A DNA stretch of 64,000 nucleotides from UBA3006 sp036746695 (GTDB lineage Bacteria; Actinomycetota; Acidimicrobiia; Acidimicrobiales; Ilumatobacteraceae), in the NCBI GenBank assembly GCA_036746695.1, contig DAIODP010000001.1, forward strand, positions 1,798,001 through 1,862,000, in the 5' to 3' direction. The notes below the pieces were generated by a model. The model had not been told where the DNA came from, searched no databases, and saw only the letters and a list, made by a program, of their open reading frames with translations. Shown here in pieces: positions 45,003 through 53,395 of this stretch (position 1 is its first letter; every line of letters begins with the position of its first letter). The translations under genes and the position numbers were made by a program.

Positions 45003-45578
45003 ATGGCTATTCTCCCAATCGCAACTGTCGGTCATCCAGAACTCAAAATTGTCGCCAAGGAAGTCACTCGCGAAGAACTTGCCTCTGCCGAAGTGCAGCA
45101 ATTCATCGATGATCTAGTAGAAACTATGCGTCACGCCAACGGTGCGGGCCTTGCAGCAACGCAGGTGCTTCGCCACCAGCGCATTTGCGCAGTTGAAGTG
45201 GAAAACAACCCTCGCTACCCATACAAGCCACGCGTGCCTCTCACCATCTTGGTCAACCCAGTCATCACATTCCTCGATGACGACAAGTTCGACAACATGG
45301 AGGGCTGCTTGTCGGTGCCAGGCATTCGTGGCCAGGTTGCCCGAAACACCCGCATTCATGTGAAGGCGTGGGACCGCTTTGGCAACGACATCGACACCGA
45401 AGTGCGTGGCCTTACGGCTTGCACTTACCAGCACGAGTTCGATCACTTGGATGGCTTGTTGTTCCTCGACAAAGTGACCGACCCGGGCACCCTCACCACA
45501 TGGGACTCGTTCAACCAGTTTCACCACGACGCATTCGTAGCGCGTGCAAAAGCGCTGGTTGCTAAACACGGTTCGTAA
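45003..45578 (+). CDS. def: Peptide deformylase homologue within the hut operon
   Basis: 191 residues with all three deformylase motifs intact: GAGLAATQ, EGCLSVPG and QHEFDHLDG, giving the metal ligands Cys, His, His and the catalytic Glu. It belongs to the PDF branch with NNPRYPYKPRVPLTILVNP and a C-terminal extension (KVTDPGTLTTWDSFNQFHHD). ATG 45003 lies 5 bases after hutF; its stop overlaps the hutI start (TAATG, 45576-45580). Canonical PDF removes formyl from nascent fMet proteins. Placed between hutF and hutI it could instead, or also, deformylate N-formylglutamate; that is inference. Confidence 0.9.
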   Translation: MAILPIATVGHPELKIVAKEVTREELASAEVQQFIDDLVETMRHANGAGLAATQVLRHQRICAVEVENNPRYPYKPRVPLTILVNPVITFLDDDKFDNMEGCLSVPGIRGQVARNTRIHVKAWDRFGNDIDTEVRGLTACTYQHEFDHLDGLLFLDKVTDPGTLTTWDSFNQFHHDAFVARAKALVAKHGS

Positions 45579-46759
45579 TGTTTGCACTGACCGGTATCGG
45601 TCATTTAGTTACGAACGATGAAACTGTTGGCCAGGGCAAACTTGGCGTACTTAACGATGCTGCCGTTGTCGCCGACGATGCAGGAAACATCTCGTGGGTG
45701 GGAAAGCAAGCCGATTTAGGAAGCCACTTCGATGGCAAGCCAACAGATGTTGGCGGCCGTGCGGTCATTCCCGGCTTCGTCGACAGCCATACACACTTGG
45801 TGTTTGCTGGCGACCGCGCACTGGAGTTCGAATCGCGCATGCAGGGCAAGCCCTATGCGGCAGGCGGCATCAAAACCACTATGGCCGCAACACGTGCCGC
45901 ATCCGACGATGTACTTACCGCAAATGTTGCACGCTTGGCAAGCGAGGCACTTGCTTCGGGAACCACCACGCTCGAGGTGAAGTCGGGTTACGGCCTCTCG
46001 GTACGCGATGAGGCTCGCTCCCTTGTCGCAGCGAAAACCGCAACGACGGAAACCACATTCTTGGGCGCGCATGTTGTTCCGCCCGACACCAACGCCGACG
46101 ACTACGTGGCCTTAGTGCAAGGCGAGATGCTTCAGGCTTGCAAGGGTCATGCCAAATGGATCGACGTGTTCTGCGACCGCGGCGCGTTTGATGTAGACCA
46201 AGCCCGTGCAATCTTGCAAAGCGGTGCGGCCGCAGGGTTGGGCACCCGTATTCATGCCAATCAGTTGCAGCAGGGCGGAGGGGTGCAGCTTGGGGTGGAG
46301 TTAGGCGTTGCCTCGTGCGACCACTGCACGCATTTATCGCAACTGGATATAGAAGCCCTTGCCAGCGCTAGTGCAACCACTGTTGCCACGTTGTTGCCAA
46401 CTGCCGAGTTGTGCACGCGATCACCATTTCCCGATGCGCGCAAACTGATCGATGCTGGCGTCACCGTTGCCTTGGCATCGGATTGCAACCCCGGCTCGTC
46501 CTACACGTCGTCCATGCCGCTTGTTATCGCGCTTGCCGTGATCAATATGGGCATGACGTGCGATGAAGCGGTGTGGGCTGCAACAGCTGGTGGAGCGCAA
46601 GCATTGCGCCGAACCGACGTGGGAAACCTTCGTGTTGGCTCGCGAGCCGACATGGTGGTGCTCTATGCGCAAAGCCACATTCACTTGGCTTACAGGCCAG
46701 GTGTGCAACAAGTTGGCGCGGTTATCCGTGGCGGAAAGACAGTTGTCGGCACCTTTTAG
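45578..46759 (+). CDS. hutI: Imidazolonepropionase
   Basis: 393-residue amidohydrolase with PGFVDSHTHLVFAGDRALEF (metal site and substrate Arg), EVKSGYGLSVRDEARS, FLGAHVVPPDT, IHANQLQQGGGVQLGVELG and LASDCNPGSSYTSSMPLVI, all characteristic of HutI. It hydrolyses imidazolone propionate to N-formiminoglutamate, the substrate of HutF. Its end overlaps the convergent purK end by 4 bases. Confidence 0.95.
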   Translation: MFALTGIGHLVTNDETVGQGKLGVLNDAAVVADDAGNISWVGKQADLGSHFDGKPTDVGGRAVIPGFVDSHTHLVFAGDRALEFESRMQGKPYAAGGIKTTMAATRAASDDVLTANVARLASEALASGTTTLEVKSGYGLSVRDEARSLVAAKTATTETTFLGAHVVPPDTNADDYVALVQGEMLQACKGHAKWIDVFCDRGAFDVDQARAILQSGAAAGLGTRIHANQLQQGGGVQLGVELGVASCDHCTHLSQLDIEALASASATTVATLLPTAELCTRSPFPDARKLIDAGVTVALASDCNPGSSYTSSMPLVIALAVINMGMTCDEAVWAATAGGAQALRRTDVGNLRVGSRADMVVLYAQSHIHLAYRPGVQQVGAVIRGGKTVVGTF

Positions 46760-47901
46760 CGAGTGATCGCGTTGCGCAGTGATATTGCGCTGTTAGTTGC
46801 GGCTTCAACATGGTCGCCCGTCACGGTGAGGTGCCCCATTTTGCGTCCCGCGCGAGCATCTTTCTTGCCGTACAGATGTAAATGGGCGCAAGAGTCGGTA
46901 TCGGCAAGTTCAAAGAGCGGCTCTCCGTTGGCCCAACGATCTCCGAGAAGATTGACCATCGCTACAGCGGAACAGGTCATGGACGGATCTCCGAGGGGTT
47001 CACCAACAAGTGCTCTCACTTGCTGTTCAAATTGGCTGGTACGCGCCGCATCAAGGGTCCAGTGGCCGCTGTTGTGCGGGCGAGGTGCAAGTTCGTTGAC
47101 GAAGAGTCTGTTGTCGGAAACAAAGAACTCCACGGCAAGGACGCCCACGTAGTCAAGTTTTTCTGCAATCTTGGTTGCCGCCGACTTGCCTTGATCCAGC
47201 ATTTGAGAATCGAGTTCTGACGGGGCTGTACTGACATCTAAAACACCATTCAGGTGAACATTTTGCGTCGGCGCGAATAGCGCAATCCGGCCTTGCTCGC
47301 TGCGGGAGATAATGACAGAGAATTCGGCGTCAAGAGCGATTTTTTGTTCAACGACGCAAGGAACATTTCCAAGTTGATTCCAGTGATCCGAAATACTGGA
47401 GAGTTGTTTGACGGTTTGTTGTCCTTTGCCGTCGTAGCCGTTGCGGCACGTTTTCATGATCAGTGGAACACTGAATGGATCGAGATGCGTCTCGGCAACT
47501 CCATAGTGGGTAATTCTTGCGACATCATCTCGGGTTTCCAGCACTTCGTATGGCGCAACAGATAATCCAATGGATTGACAGAACTGCTTTTCCTCACGAC
47601 GATTTTGAGCAATTGCAACCGCTGAAGGGGATGGACGAACGGCTACCTGTTGCGCCAGGTGCTCCAGTGCCGTCACGGGCGGGTTTTCAAACTCAATGGT
47701 GACTGCACTGCACATTGATGCAAGCTGGTCGAGCGCCTCGATGTCGTCGAACGGGGCAACGATATGGATGTCTGCGTTAACGCCCGCAGGTGCGTGTGGA
47801 TCAGGATCCAGAACCGCCGTTTTGTAACCCATATTTTTTGCAGCTAGTACGAAATAGTTTCCGAGTTGGCCACCACCAAGAACGCCCAGCATTGCTGTCA
47901 T
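46756..47901 (-). CDS. purK: N5-carboxyaminoimidazole ribonucleotide synthase
   Basis: 381-residue ATP-grasp protein: LGVLGGGQLGNYFVLAAKNM, SAVTIEFENPPVTALEHLA, MKTCRNGYDGKGQQTV and FFVSDNRLFVNELAPRPHNS are the PurK signatures. It carboxylates AIR with ATP and bicarbonate. The ATG shares a base with the purE stop (TAATG), so purE and purK form a two-gene operon away from the main purine operon. Confidence 0.95.
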   Translation of the reverse strand: MTAMLGVLGGGQLGNYFVLAAKNMGYKTAVLDPDPHAPAGVNADIHIVAPFDDIEALDQLASMCSAVTIEFENPPVTALEHLAQQVAVRPSPSAVAIAQNRREEKQFCQSIGLSVAPYEVLETRDDVARITHYGVAETHLDPFSVPLIMKTCRNGYDGKGQQTVKQLSSISDHWNQLGNVPCVVEQKIALDAEFSVIISRSEQGRIALFAPTQNVHLNGVLDVSTAPSELDSQMLDQGKSAATKIAEKLDYVGVLAVEFFVSDNRLFVNELAPRPHNSGHWTLDAARTSQFEQQVRALVGEPLGDPSMTCSAVAMVNLLGDRWANGEPLFELADTDSCAHLHLYGKKDARAGRKMGHLTVTGDHVEAATNSAISLRNAITR

Positions 47902-48401
47902 TAAGCAGGTGGGAGAACGCTTGACACTGCTTCATCATGGCGTGTCCGGCGATATTCAAGAAGGGCTGCGTGAAGTTGTTTGTCTTCGTGGGCCAGCATG
48001 TGGATGGCAAACAGTGCAGCGTTCGTTGCACCTGCCTCACCGATTGCAAAAGTAGCCACAGGAATTCCAGCAGGCATTTGCACAATGGAGTACAACGAAT
48101 CTGCTCCAGCCAAATGGGTTGTCGGAATAGGTACGCCGAGCACGGGAACGCTGGTCTTTGCTGCGAGCATGCCAGGAAGATGGGCCGCACCGCCAGCACC
48201 AGCGATGATCGCCCTTATGCCGCGCGTTGATGCCGTTTCTGCATAGGCAAACAATTCATCGGGCATCCGATGCGCCGAGAGAACTTGTACTTCGTGTGGA
48301 ATCTGAAAGCGGTTCAACATCTCCACTGTTTTTGACATCACTGGCCAATCGGAAGTCGAGCCCATTACGACACACACAATTGGAGATGGCTGCTGTGTCA
48401 C
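47901..48401 (-). CDS. purE: N5-CAIR mutase
   Basis: 166 residues: VCVVMGSTSDWPVMSKTVEM, EVQVLSAHRMPDELFAYA and IIAGAGGAAHLPGMLAAKTS are those of class I PurE. It converts N5-CAIR to CAIR. With purK and the operon at 13-25 kb, every step from PRPP to IMP except PurB is encoded in this window. Confidence 0.96.
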   Translation of the reverse strand: MTQQPSPIVCVVMGSTSDWPVMSKTVEMLNRFQIPHEVQVLSAHRMPDELFAYAETASTRGIRAIIAGAGGAAHLPGMLAAKTSVPVLGVPIPTTHLAGADSLYSIVQMPAGIPVATFAIGEAGATNAALFAIHMLAHEDKQLHAALLEYRRTRHDEAVSSVLPPA

Positions 48402-48476
48402 TTTATCAGACTAGACCGAAGTGAGGTTGCTCACCGAAACAGTGAGGTGCAGATTTACTTTCTGTAAAGCCATCGA

Positions 48477-49499
48477 TTAGGAGATGTATGTAATACCAAG
48501 AAGCGAAACGGTGGCAATGCTTGCCCAAGAAATAAGTGCGAGTAGCAGTGGGCGTCCACCAACTTTAAATAGCTTGCTGATCTTCACTTCGGATCCGAGG
48601 CCGACTAACGCAACTGCCAAGCACCACTGCTCGATGGTTTTCAATGGTGATAGCCAACCCTCGGGGATGACTCCACTCGTGCGCAATGCAATCATTGCGA
48701 GGAATCCAACAACAAACATGGGGACTGCACTCACTTTTGATGTCGTGGCTTTAGCGGTGAAGCGACTGGCACTTCTCTTCACCCAAATACCCATGATTGC
48801 AACAAGCGGCGCAAGCAGTACAACGCGTGAAAGTTTGACAACCGTTGCTGAAGCAACAGCATCTTTCCCTGCTGTTGACGATGTCGCAACCACCTGGGCA
48901 ACGTCGTGAACGCTTGCCCCAACCCACGCGCCAAACTGGCTGGCATCTTGTAAGCCAACGAAGTTGCGAAGCAAGGGCAGCAGCACGATAGCGAGGCTTC
49001 CGCACAAGGTGACGAGGGCAATTGCGTACGTCACCTCTTCCTCGTCGGCTTCAACGACACCATCCATGGCTGCAACGGCAGATGCGCCGCAGATCGAAAA
49101 CCCAGTTCCGATTAGCAGTGAAAGTGATGGAGAAACACCGATCTTGGGGCCAAGCCAGGTGGTGCCCAAAAATGTGATTGCAACAACGCCAACTACGACA
49201 AGGATTTCTTTCCCACCTAGATCAATCACTTGGGAAACTGCCAGTTGGGTGCCAAGCAACACGATGCCCAACCGAAGGATCTTCTTTGACGCAAACTTCT
49301 GACCGGGCGCACACGCTTTGGGGATGGCTCCCAGATTGCCAACAATTACCCCAATAACCAGAGATGCCACAAGCGGGGAAACGTTGCTGAAACGCTGGTG
49401 GATCGCGAAACCGACGGAGGTCACAGCCAACGCAAAAAGCAGGCCTGGGGCATACCTGCGGGCGACATGGAGCACCTGTGAATTGTAGAATTTGGCCAT
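48477..49499 (-). CDS. YeiH/UPF0324-family permease (putative sulfate exporter family)
   Basis: About 340 residues with 10-11 membrane segments. Family-typical stretches are LRLGIVLLGTQLAVSQVIDL, GTGFSICGASAVAAMDGVVE, and WVGASVHDVAQVVATSS. The YeiH family is annotated as putative sulfate exporters, without firm proof of substrate. ATG 49499 shares the bases CATG with the start of the divergent desaturase gene; a GTG at 49475 would remove this overlap. Confidence 0.87.
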   Translation of the reverse strand: MAKFYNSQVLHVARRYAPGLLFALAVTSVGFAIHQRFSNVSPLVASLVIGVIVGNLGAIPKACAPGQKFASKKILRLGIVLLGTQLAVSQVIDLGGKEILVVVGVVAITFLGTTWLGPKIGVSPSLSLLIGTGFSICGASAVAAMDGVVEADEEEVTYAIALVTLCGSLAIVLLPLLRNFVGLQDASQFGAWVGASVHDVAQVVATSSTAGKDAVASATVVKLSRVVLLAPLVAIMGIWVKRSASRFTAKATTSKVSAVPMFVVGFLAMIALRTSGVIPEGWLSPLKTIEQWCLAVALVGLGSEVKISKLFKVGGRPLLLALISWASIATVSLLGITYIS

Positions 49500-50412
49500 G
49501 TCCAAAAGCGATTCATCGACAACCAGAGTGCTGCATGAAGCCGGCGAATGGCGAACGCTTGCAGTAATCGTTGCCGTGTACGGGCTTACTGTGCTGACGG
49601 TAGTGCGCTACGAAGTGCTCACAGCTTGGCTGGCCGTTCCTCTGTTGGGCTTGCTTGGTGCATGGCACCTCAGTATGCAGCATGAGTTGTTGCATGGTCA
49701 CCCGTTCAAAAATCAATTCATTAACGATGCAATCGGCAGTATTCCAGTAACGCTGTGGATTCCATATTTGGCTTTTAAAAAAGACCACCACGAACACCAT
49801 GCGTCTGATTTAACAAACCCCGAACTTGATAACGAAAGTTATTACGTGTCGCAAGAGCAATGGGACAAGGCTGGCCCAATTCGTCGTGCGGCGTGGACGG
49901 CTAACCGAACCATTTTGTTCCGCATGTTTGTATGGACAATTGTCAGCACCATTTCTTACGTCACCTTGGTGCTGAAGCGGGCAGCACGAGGCGAAAAGGG
50001 AGACCGCTTGGCGGTGACGCTGCACGTTGTAGGCATGGCGGCAGTTATGTATTTGGTTTCTCTGAGCAGCATGCCTGTGTGGGTATTTGCGCTCGGTACG
50101 TTGTACGGCGGTCGCATCCTGAACGCCATTCGGCCGTTTCCTGAACACAAATATCAAAGTGGTGTAGAAACGCGAACGGCAATGATCATGGCCGGGCCGT
50201 TCATGAGCCTGCTGATGTTGAACAACAATTTGCATATTGCTCACCACGAGGATCCAAAGGTCGCGTGGTATCGCGTGGGCGCATTGGCGCACAGGGTGAA
50301 TGCTGTGGAGCGTGCCCGAGAGGCGGGTGTACTGTACGAAGGCGGTTACGCGGAAGTGTTCCGCAAATTCTCATTTAGACCAGTCGATTCGCCCGTTCGC
50401 GAAGGTGCTTAA
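49498..50412 (+). CDS. Membrane fatty acid desaturase family protein
   Basis: About 304 residues with the three histidine boxes of membrane di-iron desaturases/hydroxylases: MQHELLHGHPF, KKDHHEHHASD, and NLHIAHHEDPK. Four hydrophobic segments flank them. It resembles the FA_desaturase members of Actinobacteria near alkane/beta-carotene hydroxylases; the substrate is uncertain. ATG 49498 is used; TTG 49492 is in frame upstream. The end overlaps the convergent PhyH gene by 4 bases. Confidence 0.87.
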   Translation: MSKSDSSTTRVLHEAGEWRTLAVIVAVYGLTVLTVVRYEVLTAWLAVPLLGLLGAWHLSMQHELLHGHPFKNQFINDAIGSIPVTLWIPYLAFKKDHHEHHASDLTNPELDNESYYVSQEQWDKAGPIRRAAWTANRTILFRMFVWTIVSTISYVTLVLKRAARGEKGDRLAVTLHVVGMAAVMYLVSLSSMPVWVFALGTLYGGRILNAIRPFPEHKYQSGVETRTAMIMAGPFMSLLMLNNNLHIAHHEDPKVAWYRVGALAHRVNAVERAREAGVLYEGGYAEVFRKFSFRPVDSPVREGA

Positions 50413-51221
50413 CGCAACGCAACGAGAGGGAAGCGCTTGTCGTCTAGCGCGTCGCCAGGTTTCAACCCATTGCCTTCTAGCGGCGGCGAAGTTTTCCATG
50501 GGCGAGTGGCAAACACTGCATCGTCGCCCACGTATCGGAAGCTGACTGCACGGCGCAATTGAACGCCAGTTCCTGCTGTGCCAGGTGCGGCGTGAAGCGT
50601 TCGGTAGTGAAAGGCAACGGCATCGCCAAGTTGCACAGGGGTGGTGATCACATCGAATGCATCGAGTTCTTCAACCGAAGGAAGGTGAACGAAGTCGTGG
50701 GCGGATTCGACATAGGCGGTTTGGTCTTTGAATCGCTTGGGGATGAAACGCTTGTTCCACTTGTGGCTTCCCGCAATGAATCGCAGCGCGACCGAATCGG
50801 GGATTGGGTCGAGCGGAACCCAGATGCTCACGTTGTCCATGCCGTCTATTCCGTAATACGGGTCGTCGTGGTGCCACGGCGTGACTTCTTTGGTTTCGGC
50901 TTCCTTCACAAGCACGTGTTCATGGAAGAGGCGGGCAGTGCGAGTGCCCATTAATTGCAGCGCCACACTCGGTACATCCCCCGATATTGCAACATCGGAA
51001 AATTGTTGGATGCGTTGCCAGTTGACGTAGTCGTCGAAGAAGCGGCCGGCCGTGCCTTGGGGCGTGTACTCATTGGCCCATGGGCCTGGGCTTGCCATGT
51101 TCTCGGCAACGCCCTGTCGCAACAGTTCCAGTTGCTTGGCATCGACAAGGTTCGGGATAACTACAACACCGTCGCGCTGGTAAGCAGCAATGGTCTTTGG
51201 ATCAAGCAGCACGGGCCTCAT
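50409..51221 (-). CDS. Phytanoyl-CoA dioxygenase family protein
   Basis: 270 residues of the PhyH Fe(II)/2-oxoglutarate oxygenase fold. The facial triad is visible as H-x-D in TPWHHDDPYYGIDG and the distal His in AVAFHYRTLHAAPGTA, followed by RRAVSFRYVGDD with the 2-oxoglutarate Arg. N-terminal YQRDGVVVIPNLVDAKQLEL is also typical. Substrate unknown; PhyH members hydroxylate lipids and many small molecules. Confidence 0.87.
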   Translation of the reverse strand: MRPVLLDPKTIAAYQRDGVVVIPNLVDAKQLELLRQGVAENMASPGPWANEYTPQGTAGRFFDDYVNWQRIQQFSDVAISGDVPSVALQLMGTRTARLFHEHVLVKEAETKEVTPWHHDDPYYGIDGMDNVSIWVPLDPIPDSVALRFIAGSHKWNKRFIPKRFKDQTAYVESAHDFVHLPSVEELDAFDVITTPVQLGDAVAFHYRTLHAAPGTAGTGVQLRRAVSFRYVGDDAVFATRPWKTSPPLEGNGLKPGDALDDKRFPLVALR

Positions 51222-51234
51222 CGTACTTGGGAAT

Positions 51235-51273
51235 AAAAAAAGGGGCCGCCGGCTACGTGCCGACGACCCCTTT
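51235..51273 (-). terminator. Rho-independent terminator of the small membrane protein gene
   Basis: On the minus strand AAAGGGGTCGTCGGC, loop ACGTA, GCCGGCGGCCCCTTT form a 15-bp stem with two mismatches, followed by a T-run (complement of the A-run 51235-51241). It starts about 25 bases after the stop at 51298. It is the only textbook intrinsic terminator I see in the window. Confidence 0.9.
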
Positions 51274-51297
51274 GACTAGTTGTGAGTTAAACGCGAA

Positions 51298-51606
51298 TTA
51301 CGCGCGAAGGCCCTTGCCCACCATTGATACGACTGCATCTTTCAACGGAACCATTCCGTAAACGATTGCGCCGTTGGCGACATAGACCATCCATTGATCG
51401 GTCATACCGAGACCCCAAGCCGAGATCAGGTTGATGTCAATGACTGCCATCATGCCGATCGCGACGAGCAGGTTCCAGTTGGAACCGATGATTGGAATTT
51501 TCTTGATAATGGCGCTCAGGCCGATGGTGCCGAGAACCGAATCAACAACGGTTGTCACGGCGCCCAGTAGGACTGCTGCCAGGAGTAATGCTCCAAGTGT
51601 GTACAT
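51298..51606 (-). CDS. Small integral membrane protein, function unknown
   Basis: 102 residues, three hydrophobic segments (about 3-22, 44-62, 72-92), with GSNWNLLVAIGMMAVIDINL in the middle and a KGLRA C-terminus. I do not recognise the family. It is monocistronic: its own 5' leader with a hairpin (51624-51643) and a GGGGA Shine-Dalgarno-like sequence, and a strong terminator behind. That arrangement, rare in this tightly packed genome, suggests high or separately controlled expression. Confidence 0.75.
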   Translation of the reverse strand: MYTLGALLLAAVLLGAVTTVVDSVLGTIGLSAIIKKIPIIGSNWNLLVAIGMMAVIDINLISAWGLGMTDQWMVYVANGAIVYGMVPLKDAVVSMVGKGLRA

Positions 51607-51623
51607 GATTAATTTCCCCAGTT

Positions 51624-51643
51624 CTGAAGGCGGGTGCCTTCAG
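51624..51643 (-). promoter_or_regulatory. 5'-leader hairpin of the small membrane protein gene
   Basis: CTGAAGGC-GGGT-GCCTTCAG is a perfect 8-bp stem with a 4-base loop, 17 bases upstream of the ATG at 51606 and just outside the putative Shine-Dalgarno sequence GGGGA. It may stabilise the mRNA or control initiation. The gap 51607-51740 otherwise shows no clear promoter. Confidence 0.5.
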
Positions 51644-51740
51644 TCACAACGGTAAAACGACAGTTTTGGTATGTGGTGGATAAGCACTTTTCCCCGTATT
51701 CCATTTGGGTTTTACAAGATTACGGATGTGTTACAGCGAT

Positions 51741-52154
51741 TTACCAGCCGGTAGATCTGCGTGATGCTTTTTTCTCGCTGTCTTTCTTCTTGCTCGCAAG
51801 CCGGCGTTCGATGGCGCCACGACTTGGTTTCGATTTTCGTCGCGGTGGGGCAGGTGGTTTGGCTACTTCGTCCAGCAAAAGTATTAATTGACTCAAACAG
51901 AGTTGGCGGTTTTTCAGCTGGCTCTTGCTCGTCTGGCGAGTAATCCGAATGGTCGATGGATGTGCGGCAAGGATTCGCCTCAGGGCACTTGGCCCGGCCT
52001 CAACGAGGCTCGAGTCGACAACGAGAGTGGCCTTGGACGAGGTGGTATTCACGTGCTGCCCCCCGGCCCCACCCGAGCGGGCAAATGACCACGTCATTGC
52101 TGCAGCGGGAACGGTGACGCCGCCAGGGGTGCGGACATCGTCCGAGGCTTTCAT
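51741..52154 (-). CDS. arfB: Alternative ribosome-rescue factor ArfB (YaeJ-type peptidyl-tRNA hydrolase)
   Basis: 137 residues with the release-factor GGQ loop (FARSGGAGGQHVNTTSSK), a globular domain, and a basic C-terminal tail (PPRRKSKPSRGAIERRLASK, KKDSEKKASRRS) that in ArfB enters the empty mRNA channel of stalled ribosomes. No codon-recognition domain is present, which separates it from RF1/RF2. ATG 52154 gives the usual length; the frame runs on upstream without homology. Confidence 0.93.
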   Translation of the reverse strand: MKASDDVRTPGGVTVPAAAMTWSFARSGGAGGQHVNTTSSKATLVVDSSLVEAGPSALRRILAAHPSTIRITRQTSKSQLKNRQLCLSQLILLLDEVAKPPAPPRRKSKPSRGAIERRLASKKKDSEKKASRRSTGW

Positions 52155-52195
52155 GGTGGCAATTCTGCCCGATCTAGGGGTTCTATGGTGGCAGG

Positions 52196-53395
52196 GTGCC
52201 AAGCCCGTGGTCTCCACTTCGCATTCGCGTGTTTAGGGCGCTGTGGATCGCCGCCCTCGTCTCAAACGTCGGCACGTTTATGCATCTGGTTGCCGCAGGT
52301 TGGGCAATGACCACGCTTTCTGATTCGGCGACGTTCGTAGGTTTGGTACAGACGGCATGGGCCGTGCCTGGATTCTTGTTGGCGCTTCATGCCGGTGCGT
52401 TGGCCGACATGATCGATCGAAGAAAACTGATTGCCATCACGCAGTTGGGTGCATTGTTTGTTGCTGGTGCCCTTGCCGTGATGGATTGGACTGGTTCGTT
52501 GACCATCTCGTATTTGCTTGCGGGTACGTTCCTGGAGTCGATCGCTTTGACGATCGCCGCACCGGCGTTTATGGCCCTCACCCCAGAACTGGTGGGGGAC
52601 GAACACCTTGCTCAAGCCCTTGGCCTGGACTCGGCGTCGCGCAACATTGCACAGTCAGTGGGCCCGGCGATTGCAGGTGTGATCATTGCATCCTTTAATC
52701 CGGGCGCCGTGTTCGCGCTAAATGCTTTGTCGTTTATCGGGATCATCATCGTCGTCAGAACAAACAAATCGGCGCGGGTAGTAAAGCCCGACTCGGCGGG
52801 GGTCAACGCCGCGATCAAAGAAGGTGTTGCGCACATTGTGCAGACGCAGCAATTGAGAAGGCTTGCCATTCGGTTGATGCTGGTGATGGCCGCAACCGCG
52901 TCTCTCGTCGCGTTATTACCCGTTGTTGCAAAGAGCAGCCTGGGGCTTGGTGCAAGTGGTTTTGGCCTCCTCTCGGGGGCGCTTGGTGTTGGTTCGGTGC
53001 TTGCCGTGTGGTTGCTACCCAGCGTGCGGGAACGAGTCGGTATTGAAATGCTGATGTTCGGCTCTTCCGTCACCTGGGCTGGCGGGGTGGTGATGCTGGC
53101 GCTGTCTCAGCACATCGTGCCGGCAATCGTCGCTCTTTTGATCGTTGGGTTGGCCACGATGGCATTGATGAACACCATGTTTTCAATTTTCATCGTTCAA
53201 CTGCCCGACTGGGTGCGTGGCCGCGGGTCGTCGCTGGCCATGTTGGTGGTGTGGTTCGGTGCATCGGTGGGTGCAACCTTGTGGGGCAATGTCGCAACAC
53301 GCTTAGGGGTCAATGACGCATTGCTCATTGCAGCAGCGACGACCACGGGTATTGCCGTGGTTAATCGTGTGCTGTTTTCGGTGCGTCCGAATTAA
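52196..53395 (+). CDS. MFS transporter, MFS_3/transmembrane secretion effector type
   Basis: 399 residues with 12 predicted membrane segments. FRALWIAALVSNVGTFMHLV, AGWAMTTLSDSATFVGLVQT, and the inter-helix motif GALADMIDRRKLIAITQLGA place it in the MFS_3 (enterobactin-exporter-like) group. The substrate is unknown; efflux is usual for the group. Start GTG 52196 lies 42 bases from the divergent arfB. Confidence 0.88.
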   Translation: MPSPWSPLRIRVFRALWIAALVSNVGTFMHLVAAGWAMTTLSDSATFVGLVQTAWAVPGFLLALHAGALADMIDRRKLIAITQLGALFVAGALAVMDWTGSLTISYLLAGTFLESIALTIAAPAFMALTPELVGDEHLAQALGLDSASRNIAQSVGPAIAGVIIASFNPGAVFALNALSFIGIIIVVRTNKSARVVKPDSAGVNAAIKEGVAHIVQTQQLRRLAIRLMLVMAATASLVALLPVVAKSSLGLGASGFGLLSGALGVGSVLAVWLLPSVRERVGIEMLMFGSSVTWAGGVVMLALSQHIVPAIVALLIVGLATMALMNTMFSIFIVQLPDWVRGRGSSLAMLVVWFGASVGATLWGNVATRLGVNDALLIAAATTTGIAVVNRVLFSVRPN

